Counted from the first letter of the stretch, positions 34,668 through 44,702 are shown. The stretch is DNA of 64,000 bases from Cobetia sp. L2A1 (GCF_009796845.1 NZ_CP047025.1:3038001-3102000), one strand, 5' to 3'. Made by a program: numbers and translations. The notes: generated by a model not told the origin, from the sequence alone.

Positions 34668-34949
34668 TCAAGATGCGAATTGCACGCGCCCGACACTCAC
34701 CAGACGCTCAGCACCACTGTCGGCGATGACCGTTCTGACAACCGCTTCTCCCGCCTCACCAAAGCTGCTGGATAGCTCTATCTGACTTACCCCTTGCGCC
34801 ACCAGCTCACTGACCAAGCGTTCGGCTGCCCTGAGCGAGCTGAGCGTCGCCACTGACAGGCGTACCTCACCGCTACCCTGACTGCTCAGGGAGGTATTGC
34901 CGCTACTCTCGACCAGAATCAAGAACGCGTAATGCTGCATGCTGGCCAT
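34668..34949 (-). CDS. Small DUF6506-like protein
   Basis: 93-residue protein that begins MASMQHYAFLILVESSGN and ends with a helix-strand pattern (SQIELSSSFGEAGEAVVRTVI and ERLVSVGRVQFAS) resembling the DUF6506 family, whose members are of unknown function. The ATG at 34949 has AAGGAGG close upstream, the strongest ribosome-binding site nearby. It is transcribed as a single gene; glyA starts on the same strand further upstream but is closed off by a strong terminator in between. Confidence 0.7.
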   Translation of the reverse strand: MASMQHYAFLILVESSGNTSLSSQGSGEVRLSVATLSSLRAAERLVSELVAQGVSQIELSSSFGEAGEAVVRTVIADSGAERLVSVGRVQFAS

Positions 34950-35091
34950 GATAGCCTCCTTGCACTTGTTGAGATGACTCAGTGTGAGACTAGACTGTTG
35001 GATCAGCGATGTAGGCTGACTTTTCTGAGCCATCGATCACCTCGCGACCGATACAGAACGGGGGATGGCTGCCACCGATCACTCATGAAAA

Positions 35092-35119
35092 AACGCCTGC
35101 CGCTTTCGCGACAGGCGTT
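35092..35119 (-). terminator. Rho-independent terminator of glyA
   Basis: 8-bp stem AACGCCTG/CAGGCGTT with an inner CGC-TTTC-GCG helix across one mismatch. On the minus strand it is followed directly by six Ts. Confidence 0.9.
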
Positions 35120-35169
35120 CTCATGTCCAGCCTTGCTTGAGCCCGATAGGCGAACTCACTCAAACGCGC

Positions 35170-36432
35170 TTACGCGTAGACCGGCAGACGCGCACAGACG
35201 GTGGATACCTTGGCCTGCACTTCAGCTTCGATAGCCGTGGAATCACCGGCTACCATCGCGTCGAGGATGTCGCAGATCCAGCCTGCCAGATCCAGACACT
35301 CCTGCTCCTTGAAGCCACGAGTCGTGACCGCCGGCGTCCCGATACGCAGACCGGACGTGACGAACGGCGACTGCGGGTCACCCGGAACGGCATTCTTGTT
35401 GACGGTGATGTGGGCACGGCCCAGCGCAGCGTCAGCATCCTTGCCGGTCAGGCCCTGCTTGACCAGCGACAGCAGGAACAGGTGGTCTTCAGTACCGCCG
35501 GAGACGACTTCGAAGCCGCGCTCGAGGAACACGGACGCCATCGCCTGAGCATTCTTCACCACTTGCTTCTGGTACGTGGTGAAGGACGGATCCATCGCTT
35601 CCTTGAAGCAGATCGCCTTGGCCGCGATGACGTGCATCAGCGGGCCACCCTGGCCACCCGGGAAGACAGCGGAGTTCAGCTTCTTCTCGATGGCAGCGTC
35701 ACCTTCGGCTGACAGGATCAGCCCGCCACGCGGACCGCGCAGGGTCTTGTGCGTGGTGGTGGTGACAACGTGTGCGTGGGGCAGTGGGCTCGGGTAGATA
35801 CCGGCCGCGACCAGACCCGCCACATGCGCCATGTCGACCAGCAGGTAGGCACCTACTTCGTCAGCGATCTTGCGGAATTCTGCCCAATCGATGATCTGGG
35901 AGTAGGCGGAGAAGCCAGCGATGATCATCTTCGGCTGGTGCTCACGCGCCAGGCGCGCGACTTCGGCGTAGTCGATCAGGCCATTCTCGCCCAGACCGTA
36001 CTGGACGGCATTGTAGTGCTTGCCGGAAAAGTTCGGACGTGCACCGTGAGTCAGGTGACCGCCGGCGTCCAGGCTCATGCCCAGAATGGTGTCACCCGGC
36101 GTGACCAACGCCTGGAAGACAGCGCTGTTGGCCTGGGAACCAGCGTGCGGCTGAACGTTGGCATAGGTCGCGCCAAACAATTCGCAGGCACGATCTATGG
36201 CCAGCTGCTCGACCTTGTCGACGAACTCGCAACCGCCATAGTAACGCTTGCCCGGATAGCCTTCCGCATACTTGTTGGTCAGCTGGGTGCCTTGTGCCTG
36301 CATGACCCGGGGGCTTGCGTAGTTCTCGGAGGCGATCAGCTCGATATGAGCTTCCTGGCGAACGACTTCGTCGTCCATCGCGCTCAGAAGCGCATCATCA
36401 AAACCGGCAATCTGCATGTCACGGGTGAACAT
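35170..36432 (-). CDS. glyA: Serine hydroxymethyltransferase
   Basis: PLP enzyme interconverting serine plus tetrahydrofolate with glycine plus methylene-tetrahydrofolate, main source of one-carbon units. The 420-residue product has normal length and shows [34 protein letters not shown], the PLP-lysine region [16 protein letters not shown] (about residue 230), and [14 protein letters not shown]. The ATG at 36432 has GAGG seven bases upstream; the frame is open further but unconserved. It is closed by a terminator with T6 tail. The next gene upstream on the same strand is a transporter ATPase/permease pair. Confidence 0.97.
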   Translation of the reverse strand: MFTRDMQIAGFDDALLSAMDDEVVRQEAHIELIASENYASPRVMQAQGTQLTNKYAEGYPGKRYYGGCEFVDKVEQLAIDRACELFGATYANVQPHAGSQANSAVFQALVTPGDTILGMSLDAGGHLTHGARPNFSGKHYNAVQYGLGENGLIDYAEVARLAREHQPKMIIAGFSAYSQIIDWAEFRKIADEVGAYLLVDMAHVAGLVAAGIYPSPLPHAHVVTTTTHKTLRGPRGGLILSAEGDAAIEKKLNSAVFPGGQGGPLMHVIAAKAICFKEAMDPSFTTYQKQVVKNAQAMASVFLERGFEVVSGGTEDHLFLLSLVKQGLTGKDADAALGRAHITVNKNAVPGDPQSPFVTSGLRIGTPAVTTRGFKEQECLDLAGWICDILDAMVAGDSTAIEAEVQAKVSTVCARLPVYA

Positions 36433-36660
36433 CGGGTGTCCTCGCCTGAAGGGTGATGACGACAGCGATGTCCGGCACGGCCGGTTCGCCATCTAGGGGT
36501 AAGATCAGGACCAGCATGATACCTCAGCCAGCGACGCGATTCACATGAATCAGCGTCATTGTTAATGCGAAAAGAACTGATCAACTGAGCAAGGCGGCCC
36601 CATGAATGAGGGAACATCCATGAGGCCGAAAAGCACGCTATCCTCTACCGAGCGAGTGGA

Positions 36661-39411
36661 TCACTGCAGGGCGCGCAGGCCCGCCATCGGGGGCTGACGC
36701 CGCACCTCGCGCGACAGCCAGAACCCCAGCCCACCGACCAGCAGTGCCCCCAGCAAAGGCAAGCTGATCCAAAGCCAGGGATGCAGCGCCACCGGCAGCC
36801 CCAACCAGCCGGAATAGAGACCGACCGCCGCCCCTTCCGCCAGCATCGCCCCCAGCAGGCCACTGAGCATCCCCAACAGCACGAATTCCGCCGCCTGAAG
36901 ACGCGCCAGCAAGCTCTGGCCGGCGCCGAACACCTTGTAGAGCGCCCCTTCATGCTCACGTGCGGGACGACTGGCGACCAGCGCCGCGTAGAGCACACTG
37001 GCACCTGCCAGCAGTACCAGACCGAGAATCAATTCCACAGCCCGCGAGACCTGGGCGATCAACTCCTGCACTCGTGACAGGATAGCGTCGATATTGATCA
37101 ACGAGACGCTGGGATAGTCCCGCACCAGCGGTGCCAACTTGCGATCATCCTCGAGATGGAAGGCCGTCATGTAGCTGTGCGCAAAGCCATCCAATGCGCC
37201 CGGTGGGAAGACGACGTAGAAGTTGGGTTGGAAGCTGTCCCAATCGACGAAGCGGGTATTGACCACTTGCGCCTTGATGACCTCGCTGCCGACGGTAAAT
37301 GACAGCGTATCGCCCAACGTGAGTCCCATGCGCTCCGCAAGGTCCTCCTCCATCGAGACGGGGACACCCTGTTCACCGGCAATGGTGATGCGCTGCGCCG
37401 GAGTGGCATCGGCAAAGGTTTCCATCGGTGTCCAATCACCAGCCGTCAAACGATTGTGGTTCGGCAGGTCACGGTGCCAGGTCAGGTTGAGCTCACGTTG
37501 CGGTACGCCCTGCTTCTCCCCATCCCCTTCGCGATCAGCGCCCTCCTGCATACCACCTGCCGCCGGCTCCTGGTCAGCGTCAGCCTTTTCCAGCGCACGT
37601 TGCTGAGAACGACCCAGCAGAGACTCGCCATTGAGCACCGTGATGCGTCCTCGCACCATCGGGTAAAGCTCACTCTGACTGTCACCCGCCTGTTCATCGA
37701 CCAACGCGGCCAGCTGCTCACCAAACGCCTGCTGCTGAGAGGACTGGATATTGATGGCGAAGTGATTGGGCGCATCGACGGGAATCTGTGCCTGCCAGCG
37801 ACTGATCAGATCGCCACGCACCAGCGCGATCAAGGCCACCGCCGCAAAGGTGACGGCGAAGGCCACCAGCTGCCCGAGGCTCGCGCCACGCCGCCTGGCA
37901 AGCAGACCGCCAGCAATGCGGATCGGACGACTCCAGGCGCCCTGGCCACGCGTGCGCGCCACGATGCGCACCATCAGTGCCAGCAATAGATGCCCCACGA
38001 CCAGCAGCAGCCCAAGGCCGACGATGCCACCGACCAGCAAGCCAGCCGCCAGCACCAGATCGCCCGAGTAGAGCCACATCAGCGCGCCGAACACCAGGCT
38101 CGCCATCGCCACCACGATCCACGCCGAGGCCGGCATGGGCGCCAGTTCACGCCGCAGTACCTTGAGTGCACTGACCTGACGCAATCTCAGCAGCATCGGG
38201 CCTGCAAAGCCCACCAGCACCGCCAGCGCCGTCAGAATGCCCAGCAGCAACGGCAGCGGCCCGGGGGCAGGCAAGGTCAGCGGCAGGAAGCGCTCCAACA
38301 GCGCCACAAGCCCCATCTGGCCCAGCAGGCCAAGCACGGCCCCCGCGGTACTCGCCAGCAATGCCAACCAGCCAAGCTGTGCGGCAAACAGGCGTGACAG
38401 TTGACGCTGGGAAGCACCGAAGCAGCGCCATAGCGCCGCACTGTCCAGATGACGCTCCACATAGCGGCGTGTGGACATCGCCACCGCAACACCGGCCAGC
38501 AACACCGCGACCAGCCCGGCCAGACTCAGGTACTTGTCAGCCCGCTCCAGCGAACGCCCCAGACGCGGCCGATCCTCGCGCACATCCTTGAGACGCACCT
38601 CAGCGTTGTCAGCGCTCGCCAATAGCGGTGCAATGGCATCACGCGCCTGTTGAACCGCGGCGGGATCACCGGCGGCCAGCAGTCGATATTCCATCCGCGA
38701 TCCTGGCTGAATCAGACCGGTGGCGTCGAGATCCTGCATGTTGAACATCAGCCGCGGACTGAATTCAGAGAAACCGCCCTGCTGGTCCGGCTCCCGCGTG
38801 ATGAGCCCCGTCACGGTCAGCGTCTTGCTGCCCACCGTGACGCTGTCGCCAAGTTCAAGACCCAGCGCCGTGGCCAGCCTCGAGACCAGCCATGCTTCGC
38901 CCGGCGGGGGGATGGCAGCACGTGTCTCGGACCCCGACGTTTCGCCACCAGAAGACTCACCGCTCATACCTTCAACGAGAGTGTCGGGAGTATCGGAAGC
39001 CAGCTCGACCTTGCCCATCAAGGGGTAACCCGGCGTAACGGCCTTGAGGCTTGAGAGCACGAAGGCATCATCATGCGAGGCCATCGAGACCATGCCCAGC
39101 TGTGGCGACATCGTCAGGCCAGCCTCCTCGAAGGCTTGCGTAAAACGAGGGTCGAGCGGGTTGCTGGATTCCAGCACCAGATCACCGCCCAGCAGCTGAC
39201 CGGCCTGACGCGTCAGGCCACGATCAAGGCGATCCAGAAAGAAACCGATCATGGTGGTGGCGGCGACCGCCAACATCAAAGCCAGAAACAGTGCGCGCAC
39301 ATCACTGGCACGCAGGTCGCGCATCAGGCCGCGCAATGCCAGCGGCAGACGTGCGCTTCGAGAGCGGGGCGGCGATGAAGAGGTGCGCGAAGACGATGTG
39401 ACCTCAGACAT
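36661..39411 (-). CDS. ybbP: ABC transporter permease, YbbP type
   Basis: Large inner-membrane permease of 916 residues of the FtsX/MacB-like (ABC3) group. Ten or so hydrophobic segments are grouped at about 30-50, 270-500 and 790-900, around two periplasmic domains. Two FtsX domains are recognisable (VAVLLAGVAVAMSTRRYVERHLDSA and LVLLAGASVLYAALVASRPAREHEGALYKVFGA). The role of YbbAP is unsettled, possibly lipid or lipoprotein handling. GGAGG lies close before the ATG, which overlaps the ATPase gene's stop by eight bases. A Gln/Glu-rich low-complexity stretch (about 640-665) lies in the second periplasmic domain. Confidence 0.88.
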   Translation of the reverse strand: MSEVTSSSRTSSSPPRSRSARLPLALRGLMRDLRASDVRALFLALMLAVAATTMIGFFLDRLDRGLTRQAGQLLGGDLVLESSNPLDPRFTQAFEEAGLTMSPQLGMVSMASHDDAFVLSSLKAVTPGYPLMGKVELASDTPDTLVEGMSGESSGGETSGSETRAAIPPPGEAWLVSRLATALGLELGDSVTVGSKTLTVTGLITREPDQQGGFSEFSPRLMFNMQDLDATGLIQPGSRMEYRLLAAGDPAAVQQARDAIAPLLASADNAEVRLKDVREDRPRLGRSLERADKYLSLAGLVAVLLAGVAVAMSTRRYVERHLDSAALWRCFGASQRQLSRLFAAQLGWLALLASTAGAVLGLLGQMGLVALLERFLPLTLPAPGPLPLLLGILTALAVLVGFAGPMLLRLRQVSALKVLRRELAPMPASAWIVVAMASLVFGALMWLYSGDLVLAAGLLVGGIVGLGLLLVVGHLLLALMVRIVARTRGQGAWSRPIRIAGGLLARRRGASLGQLVAFAVTFAAVALIALVRGDLISRWQAQIPVDAPNHFAINIQSSQQQAFGEQLAALVDEQAGDSQSELYPMVRGRITVLNGESLLGRSQQRALEKADADQEPAAGGMQEGADREGDGEKQGVPQRELNLTWHRDLPNHNRLTAGDWTPMETFADATPAQRITIAGEQGVPVSMEEDLAERMGLTLGDTLSFTVGSEVIKAQVVNTRFVDWDSFQPNFYVVFPPGALDGFAHSYMTAFHLEDDRKLAPLVRDYPSVSLINIDAILSRVQELIAQVSRAVELILGLVLLAGASVLYAALVASRPAREHEGALYKVFGAGQSLLARLQAAEFVLLGMLSGLLGAMLAEGAAVGLYSGWLGLPVALHPWLWISLPLLGALLVGGLGFWLSREVRRQPPMAGLRALQ

Positions 39412-40192
39412 GCTGTCCTCCTGGAGCATCCGGTATCGCGTTGGCGTCTGATGTTGCCTGCCACTCCACGAGTTTTCCGTCTTCAAGGTTCAGACAGCGA
39501 TCACAACGACGCGCCAGCGTCAGATCATGCGTCACCAGAACCAGCGTCGTGCCACGCTCACGATTGAGCGTGAACAGTAGATCTGCAATGCGATCGCCTG
39601 TGGCGGTATCCAGGTTACCGGTCGGCTCGTCGGCAAATACCAGCCCGGGAGCTGCCACAAAGGCCCGCGCGATAGCGACACGCTGCTGCTCTCCTCCAGA
39701 AAGATGTCGCGGCAGGTGGCTCACTCGCTCAGCTAACCCTACCCTCGCCAGCCAATCACGCGCCTTCGCCTCGATATCTCCTTGAGGGGCGAGCTCCAGC
39801 GGCATCAGCACGTTTTCAAGCGCCGTCAGCGTCGGCAATAACTGGAAATTCTGGAACACGAAGCCGACTTGCCCCGCGCGCAGCGCGGCACGCCCATCCT
39901 CATCAAGCCCGGAGAGTGAGGTGCCAAACAGGCGAATCTCACCCTCGGTGGGACTATCGAGTCCCGCCAGCAACCCCAGCAACGTCGACTTGCCTGAGCC
40001 ACTCGCGCCGATGATTGCCACGCTCTCACCGGAGTTCACGCACAGCTCGAGATGCTCGAGAATGGTCAAGCGCCCCTCACCACTGACGACGCGCTGCGCT
40101 AGTCCGCTGACTTCAAGCACCGGGCGCGGGGCCTGAGACACCAGATGATTTGACGTGAGTGGTGCGTCGTTAATGATAGCGTTATGTGACAT
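39404..40192 (-). CDS. ybbA: ABC transporter ATP-binding protein, YbbA type
   Basis: ATPase of 262 residues (LolD/MacB-like) with Walker A GASGSGKSTLLG (about residue 61), Q-loop VFQNFQLLP, signature LSGGEQQRVAIARAF, and Walker B LVFADEPTGNLD. It pairs with the overlapping permease gene. The conserved part begins at the ATG at 40192; upstream codons remain open but do not belong. The ribosome-binding site is weak. It is divergent from tesA with only 85 bases between, the arrangement of ybbA-tesA in E. coli and many relatives. Confidence 0.93.
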   Translation of the reverse strand: MSHNAIINDAPLTSNHLVSQAPRPVLEVSGLAQRVVSGEGRLTILEHLELCVNSGESVAIIGASGSGKSTLLGLLAGLDSPTEGEIRLFGTSLSGLDEDGRAALRAGQVGFVFQNFQLLPTLTALENVLMPLELAPQGDIEAKARDWLARVGLAERVSHLPRHLSGGEQQRVAIARAFVAAPGLVFADEPTGNLDTATGDRIADLLFTLNRERGTTLVLVTHDLTLARRCDRCLNLEDGKLVEWQATSDANAIPDAPGGQHV

Positions 40193-40277
40193 CGTGTCTG
40201 CTCGCTTATGGTAGAGAACGGAGCGGGGACAGGCCCTGAATCCGAAGAAGAGAGTCCGAAGTAGACGGAGATGAACA

Positions 40278-41021
40278 ATGAGAATGCTGTCTGAGTGGCG
40301 CCTCACACCCCAACGCCCTTTTCTGAATACGCTGCGCCTGAGCAATCTGCGCCTGAACAACGTGCTGACAACGCTACGTGCAACGCTAAGTTCGGCGGCA
40401 CTCGCCGCCCTACTGACACTGAGCTCACAGGCTGCGTCTGCGGCCAGCACAACGACCGACGGCCCTTGGCTGGTGCTGGGCGACTCCATCTCGGCAGGCT
40501 ACGGTATCGATAGCAGCCAAGGCTGGGTCGCCCTGCTGGATAAACGTCTTGATGAGACACTTGGACGTGATGCACCTGATGTCATCAACGCCAGTATCAG
40601 CGGCGACACGACAGAGGGTGGTCGTAATCGTCTCGCTGCGTTGCTCGACAAACATCATCCCTCACTGGTCATGATCGAGCTAGGCGGCAACGATGGCCTT
40701 CGTGGGCTACCGCCCCAGCGCATGCAAGCCAACCTGGCCAGCATGCTGGAAACGGTTCAGGCGACGGGTGCGCAGCCTGTACTGCTGGGCATCGAGATTC
40801 CACCCAACTACGGCCCGGCCTACACCAAGGCGTTCCGTCAGGTCTACCGGACGCTCGAAACCCAGTATTCGGTGCCCCTGGTGCCCTTCATTCTTGACGG
40901 AATCGCCACGGCACCTGCCAGCCAGGAGCTAATGCAGCAGGATCGCATTCATCCTACGGCCAAAGCGCAACCGCAGTTGCTGGATATCATCTGGCCGACA
41001 CTCGCACCGCTCGCAGAATAA
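40278..41021 (+). CDS. tesA: SGNH-family thioesterase/arylesterase (TesA)
   Basis: Periplasmic multifunctional esterase, thioesterase I/protease I/lysophospholipase L1. The 247-residue precursor has a long N-terminus (about 56 residues) with a hydrophobic segment ending in SQAASA before TTT. The catalytic serine is in LVLGDSISAGYG (about S70), the oxyanion glycine and asparagine in IELGGNDGL, and the Asp-His pair in DRIHPTAKAQ near residue 230. GGAG precedes the ATG. It is divergent from ybbA. A weak stem lies about 20 bases after its stop. Confidence 0.92.
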   Translation: MRMLSEWRLTPQRPFLNTLRLSNLRLNNVLTTLRATLSSAALAALLTLSSQAASAASTTTDGPWLVLGDSISAGYGIDSSQGWVALLDKRLDETLGRDAPDVINASISGDTTEGGRNRLAALLDKHHPSLVMIELGGNDGLRGLPPQRMQANLASMLETVQATGAQPVLLGIEIPPNYGPAYTKAFRQVYRTLETQYSVPLVPFILDGIATAPASQELMQQDRIHPTAKAQPQLLDIIWPTLAPLAE

Positions 41022-41036
41022 CCCTGCACTCTCCCA

Positions 41037-41067
41037 CCTTGCTGAGAGATGACATCCCTCGGCAAGG
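41037..41067 (+). terminator. Weak stem-loop after tesA
   Basis: 10-bp stem with one wobble (41037-41046 with 41058-41067) and an 11-base loop, but no T-tract behind it. Confidence 0.3.
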
Positions 41068-41115
41068 GGGATAACGGATCACTTCTCGTTGTTCACCTAA
41101 CGTGAGATTCCTGCC

Positions 41116-42042
41116 ATGAATACACCTCGCAAGCGTACCTCGGCCTCGAAACAGAACAAGACCTCGAAACAGAGCAAGGCCACGAAACAGAGCAAGTCTT
41201 CGTCACAGGAGGCCCCTCAAGGGCCACGCATGACGCTGGGGCCGGTCTCAACCGATGCCTACCCGTACGAGAAGCGACTCAAGCGCAAGATCTACGAAGC
41301 GGAGAAGCGTGCCCTGCAGATAGAGCTGCTCAAGGTGCAACATTGGCTGCGAGAGAGTGGTGAACGACTGGCCATCGTGTTCGAGGGGCGAGATGCCGCG
41401 GGCAAGGGCGGTACCATCAAGCGCTTCATGGAATATCTCAATCCGCGTTTTGCGCGCGTCGTGGCACTGGACAAGCCCAACGAGACCGAAAAGGGTCAAT
41501 GGTATTTCCAGCGCTATGTTTCACGCTTCCCGACCAGCGGTGAGATCGTGCTGTTCGATCGCAGCTGGTACAACCGCGCCGGTGTCGAGAGCGTGATGGG
41601 ATTTGCCAGCGAAGTGGAGATCGAGCGCTTTCTGGTGCAGGTGCCGCAGCAGGAGCGCCTTTGGGTGGAGGACGGCCTGCACTTGGTGAAACTGTATTTT
41701 TCCGTCTCCCGCGAGGAACAGTCCAACCGCTTTGCCAAGCGCGCCGCCGATCCCCTGACACATTGGAAGCTGTCCCCCATGGATGCCGTCGCGCAGGAGA
41801 AGTGGGATGACTACACCCGTGCCGCTGAAAGCATGTTCGCACGGACTCACAGTCGCCACGCGCCGTGGACACTGATTCGCTCCGATGACAAACGCCGTGC
41901 ACGGATCGAGGCAATACGGCATGTACTCAGCCAACTCGACTATCCAGGCAAGGACAGCACGCTGATCGGTACCCCGGACCCGCTGATCGTGGTGGATGCC
42001 GATCGACTGATACTGCCGGATGAAGACAAGCAGAGTGACTAG
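41116..42042 (+). CDS. ppk2: Polyphosphate kinase 2 family protein
   Basis: Transfers phosphate between polyphosphate and nucleotides. The 308-residue protein carries Walker A GRDAAGKGGTIKRF (about residues 91-104), Walker B-like EIVLFDRSWYNRAGVE (Asp148), and the conserved FLVQVPQQERLW and ADPLTHWKLSPMD regions, matching class I-type PPK2. The N-terminal 30 residues are unusual: a Lys/Ser/Gln-rich run with KQNK/KQSK/KQSK repeats and corresponding 18-bp DNA repeats, probably a disordered basic tail. Start 41116 has only a weak ribosome-binding site. It converges with the EamA gene, overlapping it by four bases. Confidence 0.92.
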   Translation: MNTPRKRTSASKQNKTSKQSKATKQSKSSSQEAPQGPRMTLGPVSTDAYPYEKRLKRKIYEAEKRALQIELLKVQHWLRESGERLAIVFEGRDAAGKGGTIKRFMEYLNPRFARVVALDKPNETEKGQWYFQRYVSRFPTSGEIVLFDRSWYNRAGVESVMGFASEVEIERFLVQVPQQERLWVEDGLHLVKLYFSVSREEQSNRFAKRAADPLTHWKLSPMDAVAQEKWDDYTRAAESMFARTHSRHAPWTLIRSDDKRRARIEAIRHVLSQLDYPGKDSTLIGTPDPLIVVDADRLILPDEDKQSD

Positions 42043-42953
42043 ACTTCCAAGGGTGTAGGCGCCTTCTGCAACTGTTGCAGACCCAATCCGGCAAGTATCA
42101 GTATCAGTCCAGCAAGGGTCGAGGTGAGGATCGGCTCACCGACAATGAAGTGCAGTAGCGTCAATGAAACCGGCGGTGACAGGAAGATAAGGTTGGAGAC
42201 CTTGGCAGTACGCGACACCTTGTGGACTGCCAATTGCCAGAGCACGAAGGCAATGCCCATCTCGCACACACCGACATACACGCCTGCCGCCAGCGCCTGC
42301 GGATTGGCATTACTGCCGATCAAGTTCTCGAAACCCGGCCCCATGGCGACCAGCACTGTCAGTACCGGTACTGCAATGCTGAAATTCTGCCACTGCGCAA
42401 CCAGCGGGGCGCGAGCATCACGCGCATTCAGTAACCAGTAAAGCGCCCACAGTAGCGTCGAGCCCAACGCCAGCCCGACACCGAGCGGATCAGCAAAGGC
42501 GACATTGAGCACCTCACCCCGCGTGGCGATGGTCCACACCCCCGCATAGGCGATCAGTCCGGCGGCAACATCAATACGCGTCAAGCGCTGAGCCAGGATG
42601 GGCACCGCGAGGAAGGCCATCGCCAGTGCCCAGGTGTAATTCAGCGCCATGGCTTCCTGTCCCGGTAGACGCGCATAGGCACCAAACAGCACCAAGTAAT
42701 AACCGACCGGATTCATCAGTCCTGCCCACAACGCTGTGCGCCAACCACCACGCCAACCGGTACTTAGCGCTTCGCGCAGGCGACCCTGGCGCCACATCAG
42801 CACACCAATCAACGCCCAGGAAACCAGTGCCGCCAACCACACCAGCTCCAGCGGCGTCATCTGCACCAGTGCGAGCTTGAAGGCGGTCGCGACGGTCGAC
42901 CACAAGCCAACCGCACCGAGCCCGTAAAGCATGGCTTCCCTGTCCCGACTCAT
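42039..42953 (-). CDS. EamA-family (DMT) exporter
   Basis: Inner-membrane protein of 304 residues with ten predicted membrane helices in two EamA halves: first half with GAVGLWSTVATAFKLAL and SWALIGVLMW, second half from about residue 150 (LGSTLLWALYWLLNA, then PPVSLTLLHFIVGEPILTST). Relatives export amino acids, purines or other metabolites; the substrate is not predictable. GGAAGG stands before the ATG at 42953. The 3' end overlaps the convergent ppk2 gene by four bases. Confidence 0.88.
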   Translation of the reverse strand: MSRDREAMLYGLGAVGLWSTVATAFKLALVQMTPLELVWLAALVSWALIGVLMWRQGRLREALSTGWRGGWRTALWAGLMNPVGYYLVLFGAYARLPGQEAMALNYTWALAMAFLAVPILAQRLTRIDVAAGLIAYAGVWTIATRGEVLNVAFADPLGVGLALGSTLLWALYWLLNARDARAPLVAQWQNFSIAVPVLTVLVAMGPGFENLIGSNANPQALAAGVYVGVCEMGIAFVLWQLAVHKVSRTAKVSNLIFLSPPVSLTLLHFIVGEPILTSTLAGLILILAGLGLQQLQKAPTPLEV

Positions 42954-43105
42954 GGCATCCTTCCTTACATTTCTGGTGTTGCCTTCCTGGCAACGATAAC
43001 GACAGCTGCCATGCTGCCTGAGGCTTCATGGCGCTTGAGCCAACGGCTTGAGCATGACGTGCCCTACCTGGTGCTGCAAGCGGGCCATTGAAAGGAATCT
43101 CGTGA

Positions 43106-44116
43106 ATGACATCTGTAACTGACCCACAGACACTCGCTAGTCAAGACTCGCCCGCCACCGCACTAGTGAGCGCCTATCGCCTTGACGGCAAGGGCGGCGC
43201 TACTGTGTTGAATGACGCAGGACTCCGCTGCGAGTGGCAGGATCCCGAGGCATTGATCTGGATGCATCTCGATTACACCCGCGGCGACGTCAATGACTAT
43301 CTGGAGGGTATCGCACAGCTGGATGGGCCTAGCATCGAGGCGCTGACAGAGTTGGACACCCGGCCACGTGTCGCGCGCTTTGGCGGCGGCATGGTCACTA
43401 CTCTGCGTGGCATCAACCTCAACCCGGGTGCCGCTCCGGAAGATCTGCTCTCACTGCGCCTGTGGATGAGCCCGACACGTCTGATCACACTGCGCCGCCG
43501 CCCCTTCCAATCGATTACCCAGGTACGCGAGCAGCTGGAAGCCGGCCAGGGCGCCGAAAGCATCTCCTGGCTGCTGGCCATGATCAGTGATGCGCTGGTG
43601 GATCGGGTCGCGGAGCTGAGTCACCGACTCGATGATCAACTGGCCATCATCGAGGATGATCAGCTCAACGACATCGATATCGACCCAGACGACATCACGC
43701 GTCTGCGCCGCCCGTTGATCACGCTGCGACGCTTCATGGGCCCGCAGCGCGACTGCCTCGCCCAGCTCGCCCAAGGGCCACTGTGGATCGACGAGTCAGC
43801 ACGGCTCGACCTGCGCGAGATTGCCAACCAGCTGTCACGCTACGTGGAAGATTTTCAGGCCATGCAGGAACGCGCGTTGATCATTCACGAGCAGCGCACC
43901 AGCGAACACAACGAACAGCTCAACCAGCGCATGTATCTCCTCTCGGTCATCACCGCCGTCTTCCTGCCGCTGGGCTTTCTGACGGGCCTGCTGGGCGTCA
44001 ATGTCGGCGGTATTCCTGGTAGCGATAGCCCATGGGGCTTCACCGCCTTTGTCGGCATGACCCTCGGCGTAGTCGCGATGCAGATGTGGCTGCTCAAGCG
44101 CAAACGCTGGTGGTAA
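43106..44116 (+). CDS. zntB: CorA-family zinc transporter, ZntB type
   Basis: Pentameric inner-membrane cation transporter of 336 residues: a large cytoplasmic N-terminal domain (about 1-270) with a long helix (RLDDQLAIIEDDQLNDIDID), and two C-terminal membrane helices (LLSVITAVFLPLGFLTGLLG and FTAFVGMTLGVVAMQMWLL) joined by the family motif GVNVGGIPG, as in ZntB, rather than CorA's GMN with a different spacing. It carries a basic tail LLKRKRWW. AAAGGAA precedes the ATG. It is divergent from the EamA gene and monocistronic. Confidence 0.9.
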   Translation: MTSVTDPQTLASQDSPATALVSAYRLDGKGGATVLNDAGLRCEWQDPEALIWMHLDYTRGDVNDYLEGIAQLDGPSIEALTELDTRPRVARFGGGMVTTLRGINLNPGAAPEDLLSLRLWMSPTRLITLRRRPFQSITQVREQLEAGQGAESISWLLAMISDALVDRVAELSHRLDDQLAIIEDDQLNDIDIDPDDITRLRRPLITLRRFMGPQRDCLAQLAQGPLWIDESARLDLREIANQLSRYVEDFQAMQERALIIHEQRTSEHNEQLNQRMYLLSVITAVFLPLGFLTGLLGVNVGGIPGSDSPWGFTAFVGMTLGVVAMQMWLLKRKRWW

Positions 44117-44214
44117 GCGATTCGCCATGACGTGCTGTTTCACTGGCCAAACGTTCACTGGTCACTCAATCACTGACCAGCACGCAACATCCAGCGACAC
44201 CGTCACTCTTTTCG

Positions 44215-44547
44215 TCATTGTGACGGTGTCGCTTGCTCGCGGCTGGCACGGTCGATGTGGCCGAGGTCACGCTCCGGATCCAGCACGTCGCGAACGCGCT
44301 GCTTGAGATCACGACTATCAGGGAAGCCGCCATCACGCTTGCGCTCCCATAGCACCTGCCACTCGTCATCTGGGGCTGGCTGGCACAGCACCTCAAAGTG
44401 GCCGCCGTGGCTAGGCGCCAGTGCCACTTCACCGAGATCCTCCCCGAAAGTGGAAAGTAGCTCCTGCGCATACCAGGCAGCTCTTAGGAGCCAGTTGCAG
44501 CCAGTGCAGTAGTGAATGCGAATCTTGAGAGTGGACGGATGTTCCAT
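44215..44547 (-). CDS. Rdx/SelT-SelW-SelH family protein
   Basis: Small thioredoxin-like protein of 110 residues with the redox motif CTGC at residues 14-17 (IHYCTGCNWLLRAAWYAQEL), the position where eukaryotic relatives carry selenocysteine. The middle shows LLSTFGEDLGEVALAP and GGHFEVLC, typical of bacterial members. The C-terminal part matches (ERKRDGGFPDSRDLKQRVRD). The function in bacteria is unknown. The start at 44547 begins the conserved region; an in-frame codon at 44652 is further from any ribosome-binding site. It is divergent from the MFS gene. Confidence 0.88.
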   Translation of the reverse strand: MEHPSTLKIRIHYCTGCNWLLRAAWYAQELLSTFGEDLGEVALAPSHGGHFEVLCQPAPDDEWQVLWERKRDGGFPDSRDLKQRVRDVLDPERDLGHIDRASREQATPSQ

Positions 44548-44702
44548 GAGCCTATGCTTTCCTGTTGTCAGCGAATGATCAGATGCACTCACTTCACTGC
44601 AGTGAACGTATAAGGTCAATGCCGTGTTATCAGCGTCATGCTGTGCATTCACAGACGGGCATATGATAATAGCGTCTCAGTCGACGATCTGCGGAGCCTC
44701 TC

